From contig NZ_JAMBNP010000001.1 of assembly GCF_023715145.1 (NCBI RefSeq), forward strand, positions 992,001 through 1,056,000: a stretch of 64,000 nucleotides of DNA, written 5' to 3'. The stretch comes from Paenibacillus glycanilyticus (GTDB lineage: Bacteria; Bacillota; Bacilli; Paenibacillales; Paenibacillaceae). This document shows, in pieces, positions 9,111 through 16,756 of this stretch; the first letter of the stretch is position 1; every line of letters starts with the position of its first letter. The notes under the pieces are model-generated. The model was not told where the DNA came from. It saw nothing but the letters and a program-made list of their open reading frames with translations, and made no database searches. The translations under genes were made by a program, and so were the position numbers.

Positions 9111-9342
9111 CTATATACCTACGGTTGTTATCGGTGCGTGATAAGCCAGCAACCGCCTTGGCTCCTCCCGATCAGGGAACTTCACTAGAAATTCCGTATC
9201 CATTCCTTGTCCCATGATTCCAACAATCTCACCTGTGCCATATTTACGGTGCCATAAATCTTGAGAATGTCTTCCTCTGTTATAGGTTATTCTCACTGTT
9301 TATCCAATGATCTGCCTTTGTAATATGAAGATCATAACTCAT
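9111..9342 (-). pseudogene. Gene debris: N-terminal fragment plus UvrD/PcrA-tail-like fragment
   Basis: Two protein-like pieces in different frames. From ATG 9342 (after GGGGGAATGG) one reads MSYDLHITKADHWINSENN and then a stop. A one-base shift continues it as PITEEDILKIYG, so a base has been lost near 9283. The third frame gives KYGTGEIVGIMGQGMDTEFL and continues to APITTV. That resembles the Tudor-like tail of UvrD/PcrA helicases (conserved GxG, DTEL and FAPI pattern). No intact gene remains, and the association of the two pieces is probably accidental. The family names are recalled from pattern and are tentative. Confidence 0.45.
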
Positions 9343-9417
9343 AGCACCATTCCCCCGCTTATTAGAAAGGTAATATAATACACATCTTTTTTTAACGCTA
9401 TATACTTCAAGAGCAAC

Positions 9418-9555
9418 AAAAAAACCACCCGCTCCTGATCGACAGCACCGTGCCATGCTTGAAGCGGTCATCAGCTATAAAAGGAACATAGCCTCGATAT
9501 CCATAGGTCAATTCACCCCGATAATAAACATCCGTTCCTTTAACAACAATAAATC
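9418..9555 (-). pseudogene. Possible coding remnant without start
   Basis: In one minus-strand frame an open stretch reads FIVVKGTDVYYRGELTYGY and continues RGYVPFIADDRFKHGTV before degenerating into WFFCCS and a stop. It has protein-like composition but in-frame stops just upstream, and no start codon or binding site. I read it as a fragment of a lost gene. Together with the debris at 9111-9342 it fills the gap between fabZ and the gene at 9675, where the promoter of the rightward gene must also lie (9556-9674). Confidence 0.35.
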
Positions 9556-9674
9556 TATGCTAGCTAAATACTTACCTATCGTGCTTATTGTCTAATTATG
9601 AAATAGGTGGTTTGGCGAAGCGCAGCGTGTGTAATACTATATTGATACATCAATTTCCAGACGAGGTGATAGTT

Positions 9675-10163
9675 ATGAATCCTAATTCAAATCATCAAGA
9701 AGCAATCGAGAAGGTGCGGGAATTAATTAAAGACATAAAAATCGCGATGCTCACGACGGTATCCGAGGAGGGTCTGGTATCACGTCCGATGAAGACGCAG
9801 GATGTCGAATTTGACGGCAGTCTGTGGTTCCTGACGAAGAAGGATACGGATAAATTCCATGAGCTGTTCAGAAACAAGCAAGTTAATGTTGCCTACGCGG
9901 GCAAAGCGTTCGTCTCCATCCGAGGAGAAGCGGAGCTTGTGGAAAGCGCCGAGAAAGTAAAAGAGTTCTGGAACAAAGCTTACGAAGAAATACTGGAGAC
10001 CACCTACGATGACCCGAACCTTGTACTAATTAAGGTCAATGCCGACGCCGCGGAGTATTGGGATGCCGGCAATATGTTCAAGATGGCCAAGTTCTTATTT
10101 AATAGATTGATGGGGAAAAACACAGAAGGTACAGAGCTGAACCAGACCGTGGAGTTGAATTAG
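9675..10163 (+). CDS. Pyridoxamine 5'-phosphate oxidase-like general stress protein
   Basis: A 162-residue split-barrel flavoprotein-like protein of the general stress protein 26 type. Characteristic stretches are IKDIKIAMLTTVSEEGLVSRPM, LWFLTKKDTDKFHEL, VNVAYAG and a C-terminal AAEYWDAGN. Family members bind FMN or a related cofactor, but a specific reaction is rarely known. The start is the ATG at 9675 behind ACGAGGTGAT; an in-frame ATG 87 bases earlier has no good site. A hairpin at 10170-10198 ends the gene. It is transcribed alone and faces the acetyltransferase gene. Confidence 0.85.
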   Translation: MNPNSNHQEAIEKVRELIKDIKIAMLTTVSEEGLVSRPMKTQDVEFDGSLWFLTKKDTDKFHELFRNKQVNVAYAGKAFVSIRGEAELVESAEKVKEFWNKAYEEILETTYDDPNLVLIKVNADAAEYWDAGNMFKMAKFLFNRLMGKNTEGTELNQTVELN

Positions 10164-10169
10164 ACCGCA

Positions 10170-10198
10170 AAGCCTGTTGAGTAGTTCTCAACAGGCTT
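10170..10198. terminator. Hairpin between convergent genes
   Basis: AAGCCTGTTGAG and CTCAACAGGCTT form a perfect 12-bp stem between the stop at 10163 and the stop of the convergent gene at 10217. The U-tract is short, but the position suits a two-way terminator. Confidence 0.65.
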
Positions 10199-10216
10199 AT
10201 TGCGTACCAGGCTGGG

Positions 10217-10750
10217 TCAGACATCCGACCTAAGAAGGCCGTAATGCCTTAAATCCTCATAGACTTCCCCTTTACGGATATGATTGCGCAGAACTCCTTC
10301 GAATTTCATTCCAATCTTCTCCATCACCTTATACGAGGCCGGATTCCGGGTCATTGCAGCGGCATATACGCGGTTTAACCCAAGCTCTTCATAAGCGAAC
10401 TGTAAGACCTTTGACGCTGCTTCACTGCAATATCCGCTTCTCCAATACGGCTTGCCGATCCAATATGCCAATTCTGCCATGTTATGTGCCTTATTGATAT
10501 GCAGACCGATAACACCAAGAAAAGCCCCATCTTCCGTACGTATTGCGGCGAAGGAATAGCCATCCCCTCGTTCTGACGCTTCCCGCCTTGCATGTATAAA
10601 AGGAAGAGCAGCACCTGCAGGATAGGGATGCGGTATTCCCAAAGTGGTATCTGCTACCTCTCTGTCTCCCGCCAGCTTTTCAATGCATTCCGCATCAGCG
10701 GCTTCAAGCATTCTCAAGGTTAGCCTTTTTGATACTAGTACCTGGTTCAT
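10217..10750 (-). CDS. GNAT N-acetyltransferase, RimJ/RimL type, T-box controlled
   Basis: A 177-residue acetyltransferase of the RimJ/RimL branch. It transfers acetyl from acetyl-CoA to a protein N-terminus or small amine. Seen are VSKRLTLRMLEAADAE at the start, the core ELAYWIGKPYWRSGYCSEA (acetyl-CoA loop region), NRVYAAAMTRNPASYKVMEKIGM, and FEGVLRNHIRKGEVYED. The ATG at 10750 is chosen because GGAGGGATC lies just before it; the ATG at 10765 overlaps that site. The gene sits directly behind a complete T-box leader, which is unusual for an acetyltransferase and ties expression to the charging of a tRNA, apparently tRNA-Ile. Its substrate is unknown. Confidence 0.85.
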   Translation of the reverse strand: MNQVLVSKRLTLRMLEAADAECIEKLAGDREVADTTLGIPHPYPAGAALPFIHARREASERGDGYSFAAIRTEDGAFLGVIGLHINKAHNMAELAYWIGKPYWRSGYCSEAASKVLQFAYEELGLNRVYAAAMTRNPASYKVMEKIGMKFEGVLRNHIRKGEVYEDLRHYGLLRSDV

Positions 10751-10790
10751 TTGAGATCCCTCCATGTTTGGATAAAAGTTAGAAAACGGA

Positions 10791-11031
10791 AAAAAGCCCC
10801 ATCCCTTAAGGGACGGAGCTGCTCCGCGTTACCACCCAAATTGACGTAAAAACGTCCTCTTAGTCATCGTCCATCAATGATGCTTCTCGATAACGGTAGA
10901 ATTCCGAGCCAGTCTACTATTCTTTCGATGGCCTGCTCTGAGGTGATTATTCCACCCGGATATCCGCTGCCTCGCACCAACCGGCAGTTCTCTTCATGGC
11001 ATCTCCGCATGTACTTGTCCTCTTCATCGCA
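10791..11031 (-). ncRNA. T-box riboswitch upstream of acetyltransferase, specifier apparently ATC (Ile)
   Basis: The T-box sequence GGGTGGTAACGCGG lies at 10824-10837. It is followed by an 11-bp terminator stem (10795-10820) and a U run (10791-10795). Stem I begins near 11031 with GCGATGAAGAGGACAAGTA. The 3' arm reads GGAATAATCACCTCAGAGC. Using the same spacing as in the glnS leader and in glyQS, the specifier is ATC at 10945-10947, an isoleucine codon followed by a purine. The T-box identification is strong; the specifier is positional and could be off by one frame. Confidence 0.85.
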
Positions 11032-11124
11032 TTTTCGTATGAATTAGATACACTATATATTTACAAGAAAATTCTGTCAATAAAGAAATTTCAAGGAATT
11101 TCGGTTTCAAAATGGGGGTAATGC

Positions 11125-11160
11125 AAAAAACAGCTCCTCTAGGGTAGAGGAGCCGTTTTT
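11125..11160 (-). terminator. Terminator of the secreted GH30 gene
   Basis: On the minus strand AACGGCTCCTCTA-CCC-TAGAGGAGCTGTT is followed by TTTTGC, directly after the stop at 11179. Confidence 0.85.
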
Positions 11161-11178
11161 CGCGATAGCTAACAAGCT

Positions 11179-14100
11179 TTATTTCTCAATCTTAATCCAA
11201 GCAATCATCGGTTTGGAATTGCCTGCTTTCACCGCTTTCACAATGATCTCGCCGTTCACGGCCGAGATATTCTCGAACAACTTGGATTCGCGGTTCGAGC
11301 CAATGACATAATTGCTCAGCTTGATTTCGCCGTTAATCGTCACATTCATATTCCGGTCGCTTGCCTTCCATGGATCATAGAAGCCAACCGTTACCTTATA
11401 CGTTCCCTCCGGCAATTGGAAGCGGTACGCAAGTCCTTTGCCGTTCTCGTTGCCGTCATATTGGCGGATTGTTTCATAAGCGTCTACTGGAGAAGTTTGA
11501 GCCCAAGTCTGACCGTTATCCGCCTCGTACCCCCACTTCATGCCTGTAATCGGATCCAGGCCGTACTCCTGCTCCTCTTGCGACTGGAATACTCCAAGCA
11601 CTTCACCAGCTTCCAGCGTACCCGGCGTTCCATCCCCTGCATCAACGTAGTAGACGACCGAATTACTCGAGTTTGGCGTTGCGTCTATCGCGGCGGATTC
11701 CGACTGCACCGTCCCGCGTACCGCAACTACCTTGAACGAGTATGCCGTATTGTTCTGAAGCCCCGTTACGATAGACGAGCCGGCTGCTGCAGCCACCTCC
11801 GTCGCAGTGCCTCCGCTCTTCGGAGCATAACGGATGAGGTAGCTGTCCGCGCCGTCAACTTCTCTGTACTGGAGCACGACCTGACCGTCGCCTTCCTTGA
11901 TCTGATAGATTTCGGGAGCTGCCGTCAGATTCTCCGGTTCTCGGGCAATCTGCAGATAAGCGAATTGCGCATCCGCCCAGCTATGAAGACCAACACGTCC
12001 GCTGGTATACGTTGTATCGTTCACGTCAAAGATTTTGCTGCCGTCCAGATAGGCCTCGATATGCTTGCCGTTTAACCGGACTTCCATTTTATAATACTCG
12101 CCTAGTTTCGCGGAGAACGGAACCGGCTCGGCCAGGTTTTGTCCATCCCGGCGAAGCACGAGAATGCCGTTCTCATAACCAAACATGTATCCCTTCGAGT
12201 AGCTGCTGCCGCGGAACGCAATACCCCAGTCCGCTTCGCCTAAAGCATGCTTGGCAACAGCTGTAATGTTGCCGTCAATCACCGTCAGATTATTAACGCC
12301 AAGCTCACCGCGGTTATTGCCGCCGGAAGCATGCATGAGCAGTCCGCCCTCCATAACCCATTTGCTAACCTCTTGGGTGTAGCCGGAAAGATTACCGCTT
12401 GCAAAATCATCCTTGAACCGGACTTCTCCGGCTTTAGGCGTAACTGTCGCTTCGGCATAACCGGTTCCTTTACCTCCTTTGCCAATCGTCGATACGCGAA
12501 CCGTAAAGGCCTTGCCGTTCGTTAAGCCTGTAAGTAACGTTTTGTTGCTGCTGATTTGCTGGATATCATTATTCAGCGAAGTTTGCACCGTATAACCAGC
12601 TGCTCCTTCAACAGCGCCAAAGGTAAGCAAAGCTTCTCCGTTGCCCGGAATAACGACCAGCTTGCCCGGCGCTGCAATGTCGGGCTGGACTTTAAACTCC
12701 GCCGTTGGCCGGCTGGAGTTATTGCCGTCTACGGCTTCGACTACGCCGTAATATGCTTTTCCGTTAGTAAGCCCGCTGATCTGAATTTTCCCGTCCGCTG
12801 CTTGAGTCAGGTATTGTTGATCGTATTTCCCTTGCTTGGTGCCATAGCGGACACGGTAAGCAGGAACGCCGATTTGAGTATTGTAGGCAATGGTAAAGCC
12901 GCCATCGCTTCCCGTTGCTGTAACCCCGGTTGGAGCCAGTAGTTTGGGCGTTCCGTAAGTACGTTTGGATGTCGGCCCATAGCCATTATCATTTCCTGCG
13001 CGTACCGTGACGTCATATTGTTCGTCATTCTTCAGACCTTGCAGGATAAAAGAGTCCGTGGACAAATTCGACAGCTTCACTACTATTTTGTCATTCTTGA
13101 TGCCGTATTCCACTTCGTATTTGTAAGCGCCTTTTGGTGCTTTAAAATCGACCTTCAGCCCTTTGTTCAGCGACTCAACCTTTACAAGCTGAGGAGCATC
13201 CGGCTTCTTGTTTTCTTTAACAACGTCACCGTTCAGCGTCACAATCGAGCGCGCGGGAATGACTGTGTCGAATGTTCCGTCTGCCGAAGCAGGGATATCC
13301 GCTCCTCTGGTCAAATCTTTATCAGCCGATGTCACGTAAGGCTTCAGCACATTAACCGCCTCATGCTTGTCGATGCCGCTTAATTCCACCTTGATATGCT
13401 GCTCTTTGGCGCTGTCGTTGACAAACACCGTTGTAACGGTATTTTCGCCCTCATGCTTGTAAGCCGATCCTAGCAGCACGTCGTTGCGCGCATCCTCATC
13501 AAGTCCAGTCAAAGCCACACGCTCGGCGCCGGGACGGATAAATTTACTGTAGTTGCCAAGCGTCCAGAACATTTTGGAGGTGAGGATATTCTGCTCATCG
13601 CCAGGGTTATGGTAGTCCGTATAGATCAGACCGTCCTTGTAATCTCCTGCCGATACGGCCGTCCACCACTGCCATGCGGAAGCATTTGCTCTCGCCAGAT
13701 CGAAATGGATCGTCTTCGCAATATGGAGCGCCGGATCGATGCCAAGGTCTCGGCCCGGACCGTAATCTCCGAGAATGCAATACTCGCTCACCCAGTAGAC
13801 AGCTTCACGGTCGTATTTGTTCAGATTGGAGAACAACAGATCTCTTAATGTTCCAAGACGATCATCTCCCGGATTGCTGTAATCCGACCAGTAGGAGTGG
13901 GAAGCGATATGATGGCCAACCGCTTCCTGAAGCTCCGGATCGCCAAGCAGGTCTTTAATATATTCGCGGTACTTGCCAACGCCAAGGCTGTTGGATCCGC
14001 CCGAATATTTCTCTTGTCCCGAGAATGATTTGAACACTTCGTCGTCCAGTAAAGCCGTGATCTCAACGCCGTCAGGCGCGCTGATCTGCGTCTTCAGCCC

Positions 14101-14850
14101 TTTCTCCTGCAGTTGGCTGTAAAGCTCGAGAATAACTCGCTTAATATCGTCATTGTTATAACGGTTGCCTTCCTGTCCTGCCTTGTTCCAGTCCCAGGTT
14201 GGTTCGTTAATGGGGCTGATATAGTTCAGATTAATCCCTAGCTTCTTGAAATGCGCGATGACATCGGTCAGGAAGGTGGCGAATTCATCCTCATACCCTT
14301 CCTTCAGGTTGGTTGAGCCAACCGTTGCATCCGGCTGGGCATGACCGTTCTTCGTCATCCATACCGGCGGGCTGTTGACAAAGCCGATAAGCGTATCCAC
14401 GCCACGATCCTTCGCCGCCTTCAGAAACCATTGCTGACCCGCCTGCTTGCTCCAGTCATAGGCACCGTCTTCCGTGGCTTTGAACGTTTCCGCGCGGCGC
14501 CATGGATCCGTAATAATCGTTTTGTCCGTCTCCGTGGAGCCGGCTCCGATATTGAAGCGCCAAGCGGTTAAGCCGATTCCCTTGTCTCTGGTGAAGAGCA
14601 AATCCGCTACGCGTGATTTATTCGCGTCAGTCCAGTTCTTGCCGAGCTGCTCCATCGACCAGGCATCGGATGCGCCGAAGTTATCGATTTTCTGGAAGGT
14701 GGTTGATGCGTCTACCTTCACTACCGCATCGTACGCAACTGCCGGCTTTGCAGCCTCGGCGGCAAAGGTTGGACTTCCGAATGAGGTAAGGCTGATTACG
14801 GTACCTAGCATCGCGGCAGCAGTGCTTTTCTTAAGCTTGAACGGTTTCAA
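11179..14850 (-). CDS. Secreted multidomain GH30 glycoside hydrolase
   Basis: A 1223-residue exported polysaccharide hydrolase. A signal peptide spans 1-30 (KKSTAAAMLGTVISLTSFG, cleavage near TFA-AEA). The GH30 catalytic domain covers about 40-545, with NSPPVWMT, acid/base SPINEPTWDW (Glu216) and nucleophile VYWVSEYCILG (Glu356). Three fibronectin type III domains follow (about 550-805). Then come a laminin-G/concanavalin-like domain (about 810-965, WGIAFRGSSYSKGYMFGYE), a further FN3 (about 970-1060) and a C-terminal malectin-like carbohydrate-binding domain (about 1068-1223, KVTVGFYDPWKASDRNMNV). Translation starts at TTG 14850 behind AGGGGGA. It probably cuts galactan-type side chains outside the cell, as the extracellular partner of the GH30/GH35 pair whose operator it shares. 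The substrate is inferred. Confidence 0.9.
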   Translation of the reverse strand: MKPFKLKKSTAAAMLGTVISLTSFGSPTFAAEAAKPAVAYDAVVKVDASTTFQKIDNFGASDAWSMEQLGKNWTDANKSRVADLLFTRDKGIGLTAWRFNIGAGSTETDKTIITDPWRRAETFKATEDGAYDWSKQAGQQWFLKAAKDRGVDTLIGFVNSPPVWMTKNGHAQPDATVGSTNLKEGYEDEFATFLTDVIAHFKKLGINLNYISPINEPTWDWNKAGQEGNRYNNDDIKRVILELYSQLQEKGLKTQISAPDGVEITALLDDEVFKSFSGQEKYSGGSNSLGVGKYREYIKDLLGDPELQEAVGHHIASHSYWSDYSNPGDDRLGTLRDLLFSNLNKYDREAVYWVSEYCILGDYGPGRDLGIDPALHIAKTIHFDLARANASAWQWWTAVSAGDYKDGLIYTDYHNPGDEQNILTSKMFWTLGNYSKFIRPGAERVALTGLDEDARNDVLLGSAYKHEGENTVTTVFVNDSAKEQHIKVELSGIDKHEAVNVLKPYVTSADKDLTRGADIPASADGTFDTVIPARSIVTLNGDVVKENKKPDAPQLVKVESLNKGLKVDFKAPKGAYKYEVEYGIKNDKIVVKLSNLSTDSFILQGLKNDEQYDVTVRAGNDNGYGPTSKRTYGTPKLLAPTGVTATGSDGGFTIAYNTQIGVPAYRVRYGTKQGKYDQQYLTQAADGKIQISGLTNGKAYYGVVEAVDGNNSSRPTAEFKVQPDIAAPGKLVVIPGNGEALLTFGAVEGAAGYTVQTSLNNDIQQISSNKTLLTGLTNGKAFTVRVSTIGKGGKGTGYAEATVTPKAGEVRFKDDFASGNLSGYTQEVSKWVMEGGLLMHASGGNNRGELGVNNLTVIDGNITAVAKHALGEADWGIAFRGSSYSKGYMFGYENGILVLRRDGQNLAEPVPFSAKLGEYYKMEVRLNGKHIEAYLDGSKIFDVNDTTYTSGRVGLHSWADAQFAYLQIAREPENLTAAPEIYQIKEGDGQVVLQYREVDGADSYLIRYAPKSGGTATEVAAAAGSSIVTGLQNNTAYSFKVVAVRGTVQSESAAIDATPNSSNSVVYYVDAGDGTPGTLEAGEVLGVFQSQEEQEYGLDPITGMKWGYEADNGQTWAQTSPVDAYETIRQYDGNENGKGLAYRFQLPEGTYKVTVGFYDPWKASDRNMNVTINGEIKLSNYVIGSNRESKLFENISAVNGEIIVKAVKAGNSKPMIAWIKIEK

Positions 14851-14897
14851 TCGTCTTCCCCCTCAATTAAATTGATCGATCCTAATTAAGAAAACGG

Positions 14898-14915
14898 TTT
14901 CATGAAACCGGTTTC
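14898..14915. promoter_or_regulatory. Palindromic operator upstream of the secreted GH30
   Basis: TTTCATGAAACCGGTTTC, which includes the perfect palindrome GAAACCGGTTTC (14904-14915). It matches 17 of 18 bases of the site at 2312-2329, before the other GH30 gene. It lies 48 bases ahead of the TTG start. This suggests one repressor controls both enzymes. Confidence 0.65.
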
Positions 14916-15068
14916 TTAATCCTTCAAAAAGATGGAGCGCTTCATCTGATCAAGGCTCCACGCTCTCGATTTTACTTCCTGCCACTTCCCGTCACATCCT
15001 ACTTAACTCCCAATATTTCCAGTATAAAGCCGTTATTTTTGTCTGATTATGTTGGATTAACATAAAGA

Positions 15069-15091
15069 AAAAGCAGCCGTTGGCTGCTTTT
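15069..15091 (-). terminator. Terminator of the adh-merR unit
   Basis: AAAAGCAGCC-AAC-GGCTGCTTTT with further U residues on the minus strand, 22 bases beyond the merR stop. Confidence 0.8.
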
Positions 15092-15112
15092 GAACATCTA
15101 TCTTCTTATCTA

Positions 15113-15493
15113 CTAAGGACGGGATAAGGCTCTTTCCGTTTCACTTAACGATTGTTCATAATTCTCAATCTTGGAGTCAAGCCTTTCCATCGTCTCCACC
15201 ATCTCCACAATTCTAAGACGAAGCTGCTCCCGCTGCTCGATCAGCAGCTCTTTTCTCGTGTTTAGGGTGCTTTCGCCTTGTTGGGTCAGGTTAACATATT
15301 CAATTAAAGCCTCAATAGGAAGACCGGCACTCCGCATACATTTAATGAATTCAACCCATCTCAGGTTATCCTCCGAATACTCCCTGATGCCGTTATTATT
15401 GCGGTTAACGGGAGGAATAAGTCCGATCCGTTCATAATAACGAAGCGTATCCTGCGACAGCTCGAACTTCGCGCTTACCTCTGCCATTCTCAT
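15113..15493 (-). CDS. MerR family transcriptional regulator (AdhR/NmlR-like)
   Basis: A 126-residue regulator. Residues 1-70 form the winged helix-turn-helix (MAEVSAKFELSQDTLRYYE, then IGLIPPVNRNNNGIREYSEDNLRWVEFIKCMRSAGLPIEAL). Residues 75-120 form the long dimerisation coiled coil (ELLIEQREQLRLRIVEMVETMERL). No cysteine cluster for metal is present, which fits the aldehyde- or redox-responsive AdhR/NmlR branch. It lies 46 bases after the alcohol dehydrogenase on the same strand. A MerR-type promoter with a 19-base spacer and palindrome precedes that gene, so it very likely controls its own operon. Confidence 0.88.
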   Translation of the reverse strand: MRMAEVSAKFELSQDTLRYYERIGLIPPVNRNNNGIREYSEDNLRWVEFIKCMRSAGLPIEALIEYVNLTQQGESTLNTRKELLIEQREQLRLRIVEMVETMERLDSKIENYEQSLSETERALSRP

Positions 15494-15539
15494 GCGGATT
15501 GTCCCTCCTGTATTAAATCTAGCACTTCTAGTTTAACAC

Positions 15540-16580
15540 TTACAGGGTGGAAATATCGATAACAAACCGGTAACGGACATCACTGCGCTGCACGCGTTCA
15601 TAAGCTTCCTCTACTTGATCCGCGCTAATTCGCTCGATTTGCGGCTTGATCCCGTGCTCGGCGGAGAAGTCCAGCATCTCCTGCGTCTCGCGGATCCCGC
15701 CTACAAGCGAGCCGGCCAGACTGCGCCGATGCATGATCAGGGAGAAGGCCCTATAGGTGTCGGGTTCCGAAGGCGCGCCTACATTAACTAGTGTTCCATC
15801 CACGCGCAGCAAGGAAAGATACGCATCTACATTCAGGTTCGCAGACACGGTATTCAAGATCAGATCAAAGCGGCTTGCCAGCTCTTTGAATGTACCGGGA
15901 TCGCTTGTCGCGTAGTAATGATCCGCGCCAAACGCCTGAGCTTCTTCTTTCTTGCTCATCGATTGGCTCAATACGGTCACTTCGGCGCCGAGAGCATGCG
16001 CGTATTGTACGGCCAGGTGACCAAGTCCGCCCATGCCAACGATCGCGACCTTTTTGCCAGGACCCGCATTCCAATGCTTCAGCGGCGAATACGTCGTGAT
16101 TCCGGCACATAACAGCGGGCTTGCCACATCAAGACCCAGGCTGTCCGGAATGCGGACAACGAATCTTTCGGTCACGACGATTTTCTGGCTGTAACCGCCG
16201 TAAGTCGGCTGTCCGTCATAGTCCAGCGAATTATAGGTGCTTACTACGCCTTTTGTACAGAACTGCTCTTCGCCCCGGAGACAGTATTCGCAGTCCCCGC
16301 AGGAATCCACGAAGCAGCCCACGCCAACGCGATCGCCAACGGCAAATTTGGTAACCGCGGATCCCACGGCCTCCACGACACCCGCGATTTCATGACCGGG
16401 AACCAGCGGGAAAAGAGCTTCGCCCCATTCGCCGTAGGCGGTATGGATGTCAGAGTGGCAGATACCGCTAAATTTTATATCGATCAAAATATCATCCGGA
16501 CGTAATGCTCTGCGCTCGATTGTTGTTTTCTCAAAAGGCGCTTTTGCACTTGAAACGCTCAAAACATGAGATTTGCACAT
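15540..16580 (-). CDS. Zinc-dependent NAD(P) alcohol dehydrogenase (CAD/YahK type)
   Basis: A 346-residue medium-chain dehydrogenase that interconverts aldehydes and alcohols. The catalytic zinc ligands are Cys41 (GICHSD), His63-Glu64 (PGHEIAG) and Cys158 (LLCAG). The structural zinc cysteines are 94, 97, 100 and 108 ([15 protein letters not shown]). The cofactor loop is VGMGGLGH (181-188). The ATG at 16580 is used because AAGGAGTAGAG precedes it, and because an upstream in-frame ATG at 16634 would lie at or before the predicted transcription start. It shares an operon with a MerR regulator, as known aldehyde-inducible adhA-adhR pairs do, and so probably detoxifies aldehydes. Confidence 0.9.
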   Translation of the reverse strand: MCKSHVLSVSSAKAPFEKTTIERRALRPDDILIDIKFSGICHSDIHTAYGEWGEALFPLVPGHEIAGVVEAVGSAVTKFAVGDRVGVGCFVDSCGDCEYCLRGEEQFCTKGVVSTYNSLDYDGQPTYGGYSQKIVVTERFVVRIPDSLGLDVASPLLCAGITTYSPLKHWNAGPGKKVAIVGMGGLGHLAVQYAHALGAEVTVLSQSMSKKEEAQAFGADHYYATSDPGTFKELASRFDLILNTVSANLNVDAYLSLLRVDGTLVNVGAPSEPDTYRAFSLIMHRRSLAGSLVGGIRETQEMLDFSAEHGIKPQIERISADQVEEAYERVQRSDVRYRFVIDISTL

Positions 16581-16625
16581 GGGTTTCTCTACTCCTTCTT
16601 GGCTGGGGGATTTAGACACAATCGG

Positions 16626-16656
16626 AGTATACATGATGGAGTTAACTCCAAGTCAA
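16626..16656 (-). promoter_or_regulatory. MerR-type promoter of adh-merR with 19-base spacer
   Basis: On the minus strand a -35 box TTGACT (16651-16656) and a -10 box TATACT (16626-16631) are separated by 19 bases instead of 17. The spacer contains the perfect palindrome GGAGTTAACTCC (16638-16649). This is the standard layout of promoters activated by MerR regulators through DNA twisting. Confidence 0.8.
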
Positions 16657-16688
16657 CAGGACTTCTTAACGGATTATTGCCGCAATTT

Positions 16689-16718
16689 TCATATTTTACC
16701 GTTTGCTTGCTCATAATA
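16689..16718 (+). promoter_or_regulatory. Candidate forespore (sigma-G type) promoter of ger operon 1
   Basis: TCATAT (16689-16694) and CATAATA (16712-16718) are 17 bases apart and fit the sigma-G pattern (-10 CATnnTA) reasonably. They lie 38 bases before the gerA-type start, the expected place for a germination operon. The -35 box is weak, so this is tentative. Confidence 0.4.
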
Positions 16719-16756
16719 AGGAACAAACCTGGAATTGAAGATGGTGTGTCCTAACA

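Noticed and set aside
11416..12075. 219-codon plus-strand open frame
   Set aside because: Arginine/serine-rich shadow of the secreted GH30 gene.
16581..16634. Longer alcohol dehydrogenase start (MYTPIV...)
   Set aside because: The ATG at 16634 is upstream of or within the predicted -10 box, so it cannot be translated from that promoter.
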